The position numbers were made by a program, and so were the translations under genes. From Calvatia gigantea (taxonomy: Eukaryota > Basidiomycota > Agaricomycetes > Agaricales > Lycoperdaceae), in NCBI GenBank assembly GCA_025093985.1, contig JACAAK010000019.1, positions 124,001-188,000 on the forward strand: a stretch of 64,000 nt of DNA. Reading direction: 5' to 3'. Below are positions 21,684-33,250 of this stretch, piece by piece. Position 1 is the stretch's first letter; each line of letters begins with the position of its first letter. Below the pieces are notes generated by a model that ran no database searches, was not told where the DNA came from, and was given only the letters and a program-made list of their open reading frames with translations.

Positions 21684-23458
21684 TTGAGGCCCTTAGCCCA
21701 ACCCGCTCTTACAATGTGGGTCAGCATTAGGCCAGCATCCTCAGTGGATCGTTGGATCACACCTCTGAGCTGATTAGGGTGAAAGACCCCAAATTTGACA
21801 GAGTCAAACTGGAGCCTAGTCGCGATCATTTTCTCAAACAGCTTACCCAGCATGTTGAGAAGAACAATAGGCCTAAAGGCCTTGGGTGTAGAGTATGCAG
21901 GCTTACCCGGCTTAGGGATAATAACCGACATAGATTCTTTAAAATACTCCGGCCAGCAACCTAAACGAATACAGGCGCTAGCTAGACATACGAAGACCGG
22001 CAGGGCATCCCCAAGCACGATCTGTTTGAGCATCCTCCATGTAACGTGGTCGGGGCCCGGCGCTGAAACCTTAGAGCAAGCAGACAACACATCCACTAGT
22101 TCCTTGGCTGAGAAGTCCACCCATTCCCGCCGCGTTAGCGTAGGGAGCGGATTGATAACAGGGGTATCACACTCCCGCCCGGAAGCAGAGTTGTAGGTAC
22201 CGTGAAGGGCCTCCCAGAGGGAGTCCATAGTGTGACAAGGCTCCCCCTGGTAGGAGATAGCCTCGCACGCAGGCAACTTGCGCGCCTTGACCCATTCCAT
22301 GAGGTCCCAAGGGCGCTTGTTGGTTTCAGCAATCTCCTCGATCTTCTCATCAAAGAACTTGCGTTTCTTAGATGCCACAACGTGTCGAAATGCCTTCCAG
22401 TCTGCAGGGTCCGAAGAATCCCTGTGGGCCTGAAGGGCGACCCTGCAATCCTCATCCCACCAGGGTTGAGACTTTGCGGATATGTGCACCTCCACAGTGT
22501 GGCGATGCCACGCTGCAGAGAACACCGACCCAATAGCCGATGCCAGGACATTAACATCCCGCGCTGAGGTAAGGGGATGATGCCGAAGACCATACACCCC
22601 TTCTCTGATCTCATCCAGGAACTGCAATTCCGCAGTCGCTGCCGAGTTCTTGGGAAATGCCCTTCTGACATTAGTGATGTCTTCAGGGTGGATAGGGATC
22701 GTGACAGACAGCAGATGGTGGTCCAATGGGCCTGTCAGATCCGATCTGATCTGGGGACGCGCGATGCGCCACCTGAGATCGGAGATAAAGATCAGATCAA
22801 TCACCGATTGGCGTTTGGTCGGATCTCGAGGTACATGAGTAGAGGCCCTGGAATCTGGTAACCAGATCCCAAGGCTGAGGTCATTGGCAGCTTCCAAGAG
22901 CTGCTGGGCGGGTCAGTGGTGATGCGGGACGCCATCGTCCCACTCACGTGAATGGCAATTAAAATCGCCTCCCATGTAATGCATCTGGGGTAAAGAATCA
23001 TGCTTCTCATAGAGAAGCCTGATCGCAGTGTGCTCATTGTCAGAATAAACATTCATGAAATGGCGTTCGCGACCGTGATTGAAGATGGTAAGAACCATCA
23101 CATCCCGGTGATCAATGAGGTCCCGCCTAAGCGAGGGCCTCAGTCTCTTGATCTGTGTGTGGACATAAGCCATAACACAGGGTCAATCTTGTTCCTCCAC
23201 AGAGGAGGCCGGCCTCACCATGTACAACCACTCAGGGTGCTTAGGTGCTCCGATGACAGGCTCACCCTCGGCGTCGAGCGTTGAGGGGGTGGATCTGATC
23301 ATTCGCCAGGGTGGTTCCTGGACGAAGATGATGTCGAAGTTGTCTTTTTCAGACTCTAGCAATGTGTCCAACAATGTATAGTTCTTCGCTACGTTAAATG
23401 ACAAAATACATAATCTACCCTTCACGAAACGCTTCAACTCGTCAGGCTCGGGGTTCAT
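21684..23458 (-). pseudogene. LINE ORF2, endonuclease and RT start (copy H2)
   Basis: ORF2 starts with ATG at 23458, overlapping the ORF1 stop as in copy A. It carries the APE-like endonuclease (ILSFNVAKNYTLLD, QEPPW, GDFNCHSREWDDG) and the N-terminal RT. In-frame stops occur near 23180 and 22913, both at positions where copy A or C has an Arg codon CGA (CGA to TGA). Otherwise the frame is open to the H1 junction. Confidence 0.8.
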
Positions 23459-25560
23459 TGCGCGGATGCTGAATTGTTATCAGCGGATCGTGACGCCACC
23501 CTTGAGAGACGACGTTCACTCACCTTTCTATAGTGCTCTTTGATCCACTCGGCCTCATACCGGTGGCGCCAAAGTTGGCACGAATGGGAGTCGGCGCGGT
23601 GTTCACCACCGCAGTTAAGACACTTGAATTTATGGGGACACGGCTGTCCCTCGGGGGTAGCCTTGTTGAGATCCTTCAGATGACAACAACCGGCGACAGC
23701 GCGGTGGTTCTCAGCAGTGTGAGGCCCAGCGCAGACAGGGCACCTGTTCGACCGAGATCGACAGATAGCAGTGGGGTGGCCCCAGTACCAGCAACGCTGA
23801 CACCAGGGGACTCCGGTACGGGCGGAGGCCTGCTGCACGCGGCAGGAGTGCGTTCCAATCTGGACGGTGCGCCCTACGAGACGCTTCATCCGGGTGCCGG
23901 TTTTGGAGTCGGCTAAGTCGAGCCAAGCTGTGCACGTGTCAGAGCTGGCGGAATTGCGCGAGATGCGCGGGGTATGAGACAGCATGGCGAAGTCCTCGCG
24001 ATGCGGAGACTTCGACAGATGGCCCAGGAGGCGTTCGACAGTCATGGCCTTGCGGCCAAGCTCGTCAATAAATGGGATATCCACTATCCTGATGTAGGAC
24101 GTGGAATCAGGGACGCGGAGCTGGAGCTTAACGCCCTCGGCGACCGCCTTGTGAGCCCACTCGTCAATGATGGCGACATCCTTCGGGGTGGGGGCGAAGT
24201 TAGTGAGCAGCGACCAGGAGTTGGCCGTGCTCGAACGAACCGACTCGATCCTGCAACGGACACGAGCCTGCACAAGGCCTCTATTGATAACTTCAACAAA
24301 GTGGTTAGTTTGAGGGCAGGGGGCACCTTCCGGCACAGCAACCGCAGTCATGAGGAGTTGCCGACGGTTGGGGCCAGCCGTGACATTGTCGGGGCGCTTG
24401 GACTTGCCTTGCGCCGAGGGTTCAGCCTCACGAGCCATAGCTACGACTCATTTGGGCTCAAGCTCTGGGAAAGACTGCGCAACGCGCACAGCCGTGACCA
24501 CAGGGATCTGGGCAGATTTGCCCTTGCCAGAGGAAGATAGCGTCTGCGCGTATGAGGACGGCGCTGCCTTCTTCTTGTTGGTGATATTGAGAGGACGCAC
24601 CGGACCAGGTTGGACTGGTGCACTCCTCCGTTGTTGCTGCAGGGCAAGACGCTTTGCCTCTGCGTTCTTTCGGATCGACTCGACAAGATCCCGCTCGCGA
24701 CGAGCAGGACGGACGGGCTGAAACGGAGGTGGTGGTACGGGAGCTCTAACCGGCTTCGATCTGCTGGATCTAGGCGTGGAGCCTCCCATATCAGCGTCGA
24801 CATCGCCCGAGCCAGATGGCCGAGGCGGGGGAGTAGCTCTCCTGTCAGGCAGGGGACGAGCGTAGCGAGAGGCAATGTTGGCCACAGCGTGACCCCCGAG
24901 CCAACTCGGATTAGACTGACCAGTTGGAGAGCGGTCCAACCAGCCATTGTTAGACAGGGACTGGACAAACGCCAAGGCGGCGCCCAGTACCACTGTGGTA
25001 GATTCCGCGCTAAGCGGCATAGCATGCACGGACCTGAACCAGGAGGACAGGTTGTGCAGGGATTCGGCTGCGCCTTGGACGTCCACAGCGAGGTGTTCTT
25101 CATCACCTGCCAACGCCGCTATGGATGGAGCATACTCCAAATCGCCGAACGACTCCACTGACATATCCCTGCCAGCGGAGCTCCCAGGGGGATCGGTGGC
25201 GATCGCAGAAGCAGCAGCCCCAGGGGCCACTACCTCGTCCTCGTCATCGTCGAAAGAGTCCGCCATCTCCATTGGCGCTGGAGAGGGGGAAGTAGCACGA
25301 GAGGGAGCACGGGACCGAGGTCGGGCGGTTCCACTCGAGGAGGTTGATGATGGCGGCCGTGCTGTGATCGGGACAGCGGCGTATCGTTGGCGCGTGCCCT
25401 CCCCAGAGGAGGCCTGGGTCGAGGCGCGGGTTTGGTAGCGGGGTTGTGGCTGCTGGGAGCCCACACCCGGAATACGAGTGATCGGGTCAGGGGATGATTG
25501 CGGCGGGACCGGGTCGTCAGCCTACGGGTCGTTTGATGAGCTGGGTGGTCTACGGCTCAT
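23455..25560 (-). pseudogene. LINE ORF1, Gag-like (copy H2)
   Basis: Same length and layout as the intact ORF1 at 688-2793: Ser/Pro-rich N-terminus, acidic FDDDEDEV, central structured part and C-terminal zinc motifs (CQRCWYWGHPTAIC, CPVCAGPHTAENH, CLNCGGEHRADSHSC). Two stops break it: a TAG near 25525 where copy A has TGG, and a TGA near 24446 where copy A has CGA. Both are transitions, so decay is recent and point-mutational. The coding parts 25464-24448 and 24438-23455 are otherwise open. Confidence 0.8.
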
Positions 25561-25684
25561 ACCAGCGAGTAAATCAGCAACTAGGGACATGCCCTAGCCA
25601 AGCGTTGGGGTTGCAGTGTATACGATGCGACTAGACTACAGTAACCGCCCCGTTGATGGTGGTGGTTGCTGGAAAAGGGAAGGT

Positions 25685-26094
25685 GGCAGGTAGTCTACAT
25701 CACCCCCCTCATCTTCAAGAAGTGGGAGTGTCTGGGAAGGTACAGGAGATGAGATAGACAAGGTAGAAGGTGGTGAGACTTCAGGGGAAGATAGAGGGCC
25801 AGCAAATGATGGTATGGCATTCATTTTTGCTCTAGATAGTCCAGGGAAGTGTCTCTCATCAAAATCTGCACGCTCTGAGATCCTGGTTTGCCTAGTGGTA
25901 GGGTTATAGAACTTCCAACCTTTGTAGCCAGTGGAATATCCAATAAAAACGCATTTTTCAAAGTGAGGCTGCAAAGAATTCCACTTATCTCACTGTATAT
26001 GCATATAGGCAGTACACCCCCACACTCTGAGGTGCGAAACATTGGGTTTTTGCTTGTAGAAGGCCTCAAAAGGTGTAGTTTTTGGTAGAGCAGA
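25685..26094 (-). pseudogene. Copia integrase C-terminal fragment
   Basis: Minus-strand remnant of a Ty1/Copia polyprotein. Recognisable blocks are FEAFYKQKPNVSHLRVWGC, then FEKCVFIGYSTGYKGWKFYN (the FVGY-type motif at the integrase C-terminus) and an acidic, Pro/Ser-rich linker before RT. There is one in-frame stop in the first block. LINE copy H2 truncates it on one side and an LTR-4 on the other. It is a different copy from the plus-strand Copia at 26723-32347. Confidence 0.75.
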
Positions 26095-26722
26095 TGTTAC
26101 GAACTTACCACATCCCTGGACTCTCCGAACTAACGTATTAACCTTCTTAACAGACTTTCTATTATTCCCTCTGTATACCCCAGTCCGTTCTTTATTTATT
26201 TATCACATGTACTTCTACCTCTGCTTCTTATGATTCATTCTGAATCATGTTCCTGTTTCACCTTCATCTTTTCCCGCCATTGTACTTCTCCTTACCTGGC
26301 TCTATCTTCTTATGACTCATACTCATTCTTCTGTATTCATTTCACCCATCCCTACGATTCCTCAGATTACCAATTAACCCGTAGTAGTTCTCATTGACTC
26401 ATATCTACTTACTATGTAATCTCTCATCTCTTATTCGTAGCTAGTATATAAACCTTAAGTAGTACTTTGTATTACTTCAGGTTATTCTAGTAACAAGCTT
26501 CCTTATCTTCACTCGTCTGCTACAAGGCTAACAACCTTGGGGACTGCAGTGACATTTAACTTGGACTTCTCAGGCAAGCGTGAGCTTCTACTCGAGGGAG
26601 CGATCCGAAGCCTGCACAGAAGTCATTGAGACTTGTCTAATACTCCTGGGCTATAGTGTTGAACCTCTCCCTGAGTGGAGATGATCCGAGCCCGGTTGTG
26701 AAGTAAGGTAACGCACATAACA
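26095..26722 (+). mobile_element. LTR-4 copy, 628 bp
   Basis: TGTTACGAAC...CACATAACA ends, with a TATA-like TAGTATATAAACC near 26440. It is homologous to 32348-32952 and 53785-54410, and the last of these gives the exact boundaries through its 5-bp duplication. Here no target duplication is visible: the left flank is minus-strand Copia and the right flank is plus-strand Copia coding. It is probably a solo LTR whose flank was rearranged, or one product of LTR-LTR recombination. Confidence 0.75.
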
Positions 26723-27529
26723 AAAACTAAGCTGGAAAATGTGTTAAACCTGCTTCACAATGAAGCATCAGCTGAGGATAAGTTGAAGTGGCAGGCAGAA
26801 AACTAAAAGTTAAATTCACTTGAAACATATCACATTTGTGATCTCACAAACTGCCTTAGCTATAAAAAGGAAAAGCAACCAGTCACAGAAAGCACAGACT
26901 GGCTCCTTGATTTAGGAGCATCACACTATGTCACTGGTTATTTCTCCAACTTTGTAGAGATTGAGATGGGCCATTTCAGGCTTATTCAAGCCACTGGCAA
27001 CTGGAATTATGAAATGATAGGATGAGGTACTGTGATTTTCCAGCATGACATAGTAAATAGGGGAAAGACTCATAGCACTACTTCATATATTGTACTGGTC
27101 TTTTATATCAAGGAAATTACAGAATGGCTCATGTCCTCAGGCCAGATCCTTTAGACTGGACATACCCTTGAGGTGACCATTAAAGGAACCACCATTCATG
27201 ATAAGTCAGGAAGAGCAGTATTATCTGCCTGGCTGCATACAATATTTATGAACAATATCCATATGGTGCACACATATATTCTGCACTCTAGCAAAGAGAA
27301 GCCAGTAGTGTTAGCATTATGCCAACCCAACTACATCAATTGGTATTGTCAAATAGGACATTCCTCAGATTGTGTGCTTTCTGAGCTTCCAAAGCACATT
27401 GAGGGCATCATGCCAATTTCCACTCCACCTTCCCAGAAGCCCATACATAAGGGCTGTGCAAAATGCACAATAATCCCTTTCCAGAGAACTCCAAGCATGC
27501 ATTCTCAGTCTTCGAGCTATGTCACTCAG
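26723..27529 (+). pseudogene. Copia gag/protease and GAG-pre-integrase region
   Basis: Degenerate Ty1/Copia coding sequence. The aspartic protease shows DWLLDLGASHYVTG near 26906 (family DSGAS, here DLGAS). A GAG-pre-integrase block follows, with NWYCQIGHSSDCVLSELPKH near 27330 (family WHxRLGH) and a CAKC zinc-like pair near 27460. Several stops are present. Integrase coding is interrupted at 27529 by a solo LTR and continues at 28384. No primer-binding site is seen next to the upstream LTR-4, so that LTR may not belong to this element. Confidence 0.75.
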
Positions 27530-28383
27530 TGTTATGAATATCAATATTTATGACATTATTAACATCAAGAATGATGATGTAATCAATGACATCATAATCA
27601 CCTGACTAAAGATCAATATTATATATTGATTATACAACAGTTTATACAACATCTAACAAGACTTGTCTAACAAGTCATATTAACAATAGTCTCAATATCA
27701 AACATCTTAATGTTGAACAAACATCATGAAGATATCATTATTCATATAATAATATTATCTCAACTATACTACAACTAGTATATGTACTTCAAGTCAACTA
27801 TACATCTTAGCATATTCTATATAATAAGATTATAACAAGCCTAGAACATTCTAATAGTCTAGAACAATCTATATCAAAAATAAATATATTACATGCCTAG
27901 ACTTAGACTAGACTCTGCCTAGAATCAGAGTCTAGCCCTTAATAGAACATCTTAGATAATACTTTAAAGTCATACTACTTTGAAGTCATACCACTTTTAA
28001 ATACCATATATAGATAAGTAACATAACAATACAATAGTATACAAGTACATATTATTGTAGTATATAAACCCCTCGACTTGACCAGTAAAGCCCTATTGTT
28101 TCTACTTGGTTAGGTGGAGACTCAATCTATAACTTTTATCATCCTTTCTTATAGTCTGAACATAAGAAGTTTCTTCTCGACAACTGTGCTTTACATTATA
28201 AGACTTCATAAAAGTGATATATTGAAGGTTAAGAAACAACTGATTGTTGATGTAAAGATATTTATAGTTATATTGTAAGTAACTATAAATAACTGATAAG
28301 CCTTCAAGAAGGAGTCCCCTTTGATATCACTATAACTAGTATATATCAGGCCAGCAAAGGACCAAGCTGGCCTTACTATAACA
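27530..28383 (+). mobile_element. Solo LTR-1, 854 bp, in Copia integrase
   Basis: AT-rich insertion with TGTTATGAAT...CTATAACA ends and a perfect 5-bp duplication, CTCAG (27525-27529 and 28384-28388). A TATA-like GTATATAAACC lies near 28060. There is no coding content. A degenerate partial relative lies at about 44251-44390. Confidence 0.85.
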
Positions 28384-28452
28384 CTCAGACTTGATGGAGC
28401 TGCTGGTCATCAGTTACCATAAATATAAGTGGGTGATGACATTACTTGATGA
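28384..28452 (+). pseudogene. Copia integrase fragment between two solo LTRs
   Basis: A 69-bp island of integrase coding (DLMELLVISYHKYKWVMTLL), matching the start of the Copia integrase core, where the first catalytic Asp lies. It is separated from the preceding coding by LTR-1 and from the next island (29073-29106, DDFSSYVHIVF) by LTR-2. Confidence 0.7.
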
Positions 28453-29072
28453 TGTCACAACCCCTATGCGCACTCACCCACTTCACCCACTCATACCTGA
28501 ACTATATCCCATTTATATTTTAGTTACCATTCACTCTCACCCACTCCCCCACCTCCCCTGCACTCCATTCTTATTATTGATGTCTGACATTAATTTCTGA
28601 TTATCCTTCTTGTATATTTCTCCAGTCATTATACCTACTCCCATTTCCATTGCAATTCCCTTTTTCCCATTCATGATGTTACCTTATTCCTTCTAGTTAG
28701 TTGCATGTCTGGTATTTCTATCTAGCAGCCATACCTGGCCAGCACATGAAGTTGTAGTAGTTTCCTTTCATAGAACCACTCTCCCTCGAGTATATAAACC
28801 ATAGCTACTTTGCTTGTAATTCTCAGTCTGAAATCAACTTAGCAACACACTACTTCTGTTCCACCTCTGCCTCTGTATCTGTCCTCGCCTCTGTCTCTGC
28901 CCTCGTCCCTTGTTCTGAAGTTAGGACCACTCGTTGGCAAGAGGGCACAACACATACATTGAAGCCACAGTCCTCCTGAGTTCGCCCACTTTGCCCACCT
29001 TCATCTACATTTGTGCATAACCCTTGGGTGTCTAGACTTTGATTGTCTCACCCACATGATCTGCACTTAACA
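28453..29072 (+). mobile_element. Solo LTR-2, 620 bp, in Copia integrase
   Basis: TGTCACAACC...CACTTAACA ends, with a 5-bp duplication GATGA (28448-28452) / AATGA (29073-29077), one G-to-A difference. TATA-like AGTATATAAACC lies near 28790, followed by a CT-rich segment. It is homologous to the minus-strand copy at 45783-46405, which has a perfect duplication. Confidence 0.85.
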
Positions 29073-29106
29073 AATGACTTCTCATCTTATGTACATATTG
29101 TCTTCC
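29073..29106 (+). pseudogene. Copia integrase fragment (34 bp) between solo LTRs
   Basis: Codes DDFSSYVHIVF, continuing the integrase core after the previous island. It is bounded by LTR-2 and LTR-3 and is recognisable only because the surrounding fragments give the frame. Confidence 0.6.
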
Positions 29107-29654
29107 TGTCATGACCCGCGCACATTCACCTACTCTCACCCACTTCCCCTGCTCGTAGTCATCGTTACCTTAGTCTGGCTGCATTGGGTGCTCTTCATTC
29201 TTTCTGTCAGTTGGTCCGATATCCTGTTTTCCATCTTAATCTCCATTCCCTTCAACTTCTCCGCTATTGCCTTATAGTTAAAACTCGATCCCAGTGTCTT
29301 GTTAGACGGCCATCCTCAGCAGCTGTCCATTCTTCATTCACTATTACTTTCGTACTTCCCGCTTTTCAGACTAGTATATAAACCTAGTCCCCATGCTTGT
29401 AAATCCTCAGTCTGATTATCGACCACGATTACACCCTCTGATCCTGTTTCTCTCTGTTTCTGTTCCTCCAACCCTCTGACCCTACTCCCTCCTGAAATAC
29501 GGACTTCAACAACAGCAGGAAGGCACAACACATACGTTGAAGCTACTGAGTCCAAATCTTGTACTCATCTGAATTCACCCGCTTCATACATTCTCACCCG
29601 ACATCACCTGGCAGCTAACCTTCAGCCAATATCCCATGTAACCCGATCATAACA
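29107..29654 (+). mobile_element. Solo LTR-3, 548 bp, in Copia integrase
   Basis: TGTCATGACC...GATCATAACA ends with a perfect 5-bp duplication, CTTCC (29102-29106 and 29655-29659). TATA-like AGTATATAAACC lies near 29372. It shares the ACACATACGTTGAAGC block with LTR-2, so the two families are related. Minus-strand relatives lie at 42696-43306 and 37776-39219. Confidence 0.85.
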
Positions 29655-30460
29655 CTTCCTTCAAAAGAAGTCTGAGGCACCCAAAAAGCTTATTTAGCTG
29701 ATTAGCACATTAGAGAACCTCTCCGGTATGTGGATCTGTCATTTCTGCACTAATAATGGAGGAGAGTATGTCAACACATGACTGATGGCATAGTTCATTG
29801 AGCATGGAATTACCTATGAGACTACTACCCCCTATGCACATCAGCAGAATGGGAGAGCAGAGTAACTGAACCATACCCTACTCAAGAAAGCCCAAGCTAT
29901 ATGGCTACAGACATGTCTACCTGACTCATGGTGGGAGTTTGCATTGAATACAGCAGTACATTTATATAATTGCATACCAGTTCAGCATCTGCAGTGGAAG
30001 ACACCTTTTGAGTGTTATTTGAGGGAAAAGCCAGACTTGTCCCATGTCCATGTGTTTGGGTGTAGTGCATATGTATTTCTACCTGATGAAATTTGCCTGA
30101 ACAAGTTGTCCACTAAATCTGAGATGATAATATTCCTCAGTTACAAAGGTTCCAAGAACTACATATTTATGCAGCACATGGCAGGCAATGTGATCTTTGT
30201 ATCACTGAACACCTTATTTGACAAGGGATATTTCCCTAAGTGCCCTGATTCCAGACTGAATGGCAGTGATTGGTCTGAGTATTGTGAAAGAGAGAGCAAT
30301 CTGCCACAAAGTGAAGAGAGTTCACTCCTTCTCCACCATCTAACAATGATGCTGGAGATGTTCCATTTCCAAATCCATGTTCACCTCCTATTTTTCCTCC
30401 AAAACAACCTTCTCTGCCCATGCCTCCAAAGCCTAAACAGGTTTCACCTTTAAGTAGCAC
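29655..30460 (+). pseudogene. Copia integrase core and C-terminus
   Basis: Integrase catalytic core: HTNNGGEYVNT (family TDNGGE; the Asp is Asn here), TTPYAHQQNGRAE (with the catalytic Glu), and PFECYLREKPDLSHVHVFGC at the C-terminal part. Several TGA/TAG codons interrupt the frame. From 29944 it is open for 169 codons. The element cannot be active: the catalytic Asp is changed and solo LTRs interrupt the domain. Confidence 0.8.
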
Positions 30461-30974
30461 ACCTTTATGTATACTTTTCCTTTCAAGACATACCCTATCT
30501 GCATCACCACCTAACTGTGGAACAACTATTGAGGAGGAGCTAGAAGATGACAGAAACTGAGGAGATTGGGATAATAATAAAAATCTCGAAAGAGAATTCC
30601 CTACCTTAGCTCTAAAGTGTTGTGCTGTGGATCCTGAGCAGATAGAGCTGTGTCATTCAAAATAACATGGTAGGCCACTTGTTGGGCCAGGTAATACCTA
30701 TGGAGAGCAGAGGTGTCCAATCTCGATTGAGAGAGAACTCAATTGTGCTCACCAACAAGAGCAGCAGAGGTAAAGGCAGTGCATTCATGCTAATGTACCA
30801 CCTGAGGAAGAAATTAGAGAGAGAAGAGCTTGGACTAATCATCCTGAGTATGTGAGGTGAAGGGCTATCACTGAGCATTATCTGCCATGACCCTTTGATT
30901 TACCTCCATTCAAGCTTCCTTCTTGTCGGGATTTACCTCCCTTTGAGTTACCACTTTGTCTGGAACTGCCACCT
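30461..30974 (+). other. Degenerate Copia integrase-RT linker
   Basis: Low-complexity region between the integrase and RT parts of the same Copia copy, with many stops and no conserved motif. Its position and the coding on both sides make a decayed linker the natural reading. Nothing else was recognised. Confidence 0.5.
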
Positions 30975-31905
30975 ATGCCTGAATATCCTGAATATGATCC
31001 AACATCTTACAATGCATGTGACATGGACATTGACAGGCTTGGCACTGAGGGAGGAGTACAGTTAATTGAATACTTGATATCAACAGTTCACAATACCATG
31101 CACAGAGAACCTGAAAACTTCTGTGATATACTTAAGCTTTCTGAGCCTGTAAAGGCAAAATGGATGGCTGCATATATCAAGGAACTCAACACATTGAAGA
31201 AACACAGAGTATATGAATTAGTGGATTTGCTGAAAGGTAGGAAAATGGTGAAAAACTGTTGGGTCTTCCTCCAGAAGTCTGATGGCTGCCTGAGAGCCTG
31301 CTTAGTAGTGAAGGGATTCTCTCAAGTCGAAGGCATCAACTACAATGAATTATTCAGTCCAGTTGTCTGGTACAAGTCTATGCACATAAGCTTCACACTC
31401 ACTGCAATCTATGATTGGGACATGCATAGCATTGATGTAAAAACTGTCTATCTTTATGGCAAACTGGATGAGGAGATCTATATGGAACAGCCCAAAGGGT
31501 TTTGACTTCCTGGGCAGGAGAATAAAGTATGGAGATTATAGCAAGCCATTTACAGCCTTAAACAAGCCAGACAACAATGGTGGAAGGAATTGCACCAATC
31601 TATGGTTGAGCTGGGATTCACCTGCTGCAAATCTGACTATGCTGTCTACTTTTACTGAGACACTAAGACTAATGAGCTGGTTGTTGCCATTGTCTATGTT
31701 GATGACATAAATTTCTTGAGTTCAAAAGGTTCCACCCTCCTTAAAGAGTTGAAGGGAAAATTCACTAAAAAGTGGGAATGTAGAGACCATGGTTCCTGTG
31801 AAGAATTTCTTGGAATGAAAATTCAGAGAAACTGCTCCAAGCATTGCATCTTTATTCAACAAGTTGTGTACCTGGATAAAATACTAGTATGCTTCTAGGT
31901 TCCAC
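30975..31905 (+). pseudogene. Copia reverse transcriptase
   Basis: RT domain with the Copia signature: KAKWMAAYIKELNTLKKHRV, then CLVVKGFSQVEGINYNELFS (family KARLVAKGFSQ), the first catalytic Asp in HSIDVKTVYLYG (family MDVKTAFL), MEQPKGF, and the catalytic YVDD near 31700 in VAIVYVDDINFLSS. A frameshift near 31505 separates the first part from the YVDD part. It is continuous with the integrase upstream and the RNase H downstream. Confidence 0.8.
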
Positions 31906-31989
31906 AGTTTGCCATGGCTAAAATGCCATTGCCTGCCAGCTTCTAGTTCATTAGGAACAAGAAGACTGCATCTGCCCCCTTCTGTCAAC

Positions 31990-32347
31990 ATTACCAATAA
32001 TTAGTTGGTTCCCTGATGTACTTGATGATCGGTACAAGGCCTGATATAGCCTTTGCTGTAGCTAAGCTAATGCAATATGCCACTAACCCCAGTTCTGAAC
32101 ATTACCATGCTGGTATTCACATACTTAAGTACTTGTCTATGACAAGGAACTATGCATTGAGATATGAAGGAAACTCAGGTAAACCAAAAGTAATCCTTGA
32201 GTGCCTTAGTGATTCAGATTGGACTCAAGATATGGAGACATGTTGCTTCATATCAGGAAACATCTGTATAATTGTGAATGGTGCTATCATCTGGGCTTCA
32301 TATTGTCAGAAAAAAGTTTCTCTTTCATCTACTGAGGTGGAATATAA
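31990..32347 (+). pseudogene. Copia RNase H, truncated by an LTR
   Basis: Carries YLMIGTRPDIAFAVAKLMQY (the RT-RNase H junction motif), SDSDW (family DADWAGD) and KVSLSSTEVEYN (family SLSSTEAEY). It is cut off by the LTR-4 beginning at 32348, inside the conserved SSTEAEY block. Downstream of that LTR the RNase H does not resume, so the 3' end of this Copia is lost. Confidence 0.8.
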
Positions 32348-32952
32348 TGTTACAAACTTACCATACTACTGGACTCTCCCTATTAACATAATAACTTCCT
32401 TCCTTAAACTTTCTGTCTTCTTTTCTATACCTCAGTCTATTCTTTATTTATTACCATATATACTTCTATCTTTGCTTCTTATGATTCATACAGAATCATG
32501 TTTCTGTTCCATCTTCATCAAACTTCTATTTACTTATCTCTGCCTTTTGTTATGACTTGTACCACTTCTTTTACTCATCCCTATGACTCCTTAGATTACC
32601 AATTAACCTGTAGTAGTCTCTCATTGACTCATCTTTCTTTACTATGTAGTTTCCCATCTCTTATGTGTAGCTAGTATATAAACCTTAAGTAGTACCTCAT
32701 ATTACCTCAGGTTATTCTAGTAACAAGCTTCCTTATCTTTGCTCGTCTGCTACAAGATTAACAACCTTGGGGACTGCAGTGACACTTAACTCGGACTTCC
32801 CAGACAAGTATGAGCTTTTACTTGAGGAAGTGATCTGAAGTCTGCACAAAAGTCCTTGAGACTTGTCATATGCTCCTGGGCTATAACGTTGAACCTCTTC
32901 CTGAGTGGAGATGATCTGGGCTCAGTTGCAAAGTAAGGTAATGTATATAACA
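32348..32952 (+). mobile_element. LTR-4 copy, 605 bp
   Basis: TGTTACAAAC...TATATAACA ends, close relative of 26095-26722 and 53785-54410, with TAGTATATAAACC near 32670. The left flank lies inside RNase H coding and there is no matching duplication on the right. It is in the same orientation as the 26095 copy. Because the junction is inside a coding domain rather than after a polypurine tract, it is not a normal 3' LTR of the Copia it truncates. Confidence 0.75.
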
Positions 32953-33250
32953 TAAGAATAACCTCACTTCTTCTCTTGTTTTCTAAAATGATTCCTGTCT
33001 CTTATGGCCAGCTTCTGCTGATTATTCCTCCATCCAGTTGATGTTGAGAAGCTTTCCCAGTAATAGGGTCAAGAAGTGTAGAACTTTGGGTCTACAAACT
33101 GTTGTCTTGTCATCCTCTGCAAATAGTGTTGAGAAGAGTGGGACTGTTCACCACTAGCTTATTATTTTCTATCATTCCTCCATGTATTGACATGTTGAGA
33201 AGCCTCTGCCTAGTAGTGTCAAGTAGAGTGGGCCTAGTTACTACTTCCTG
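32953..33250 (+). repeat. Leader-like region with degenerate repeats upstream of gag
   Basis: Non-coding stretch before an orphan Gypsy gag. Around 33039, 33127 and 33193 the motif TGTTGAGAAG recurs; the first and third are followed by similar blocks (GTAATAGGGTCAAGAAGTGT and TAGTGTCAAGTAGAGTG). This may be a decayed tandem repeat in a retroelement 5' leader. No LTR or primer-binding site was recognised. Confidence 0.4.

Larger units (their letters stand above)
21669..25684 (-). mobile_element. LINE copy H2, 5' part with ORF1 and start of ORF2
   Basis: 5' two thirds of a minus-strand LINE: the 5' UTR (to about 25684, ending at GGAAAAGGGAAGGT), ORF1 (25560-23455) and ORF2 up to 21669. It continues across the H1 insertion at 17831-18754. 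The 5' end abuts a Copia fragment. This junction is also where the GC- and CpG-rich part of the window ends. Confidence 0.85.

Noticed and set aside
21601..21735. Apparent 68-bp tandem duplication causing a frameshift in LINE ORF2
   Set aside because: The two units differ at several bases, and the second begins with the 15-bp duplication of the H1 insertion. It is the right junction of a nested LINE, not a tandem duplication.
30480..30960. Possible separate host gene between Copia integrase and RT
   Set aside because: Only short frames with no conserved motifs; the position fits the Copia linker.
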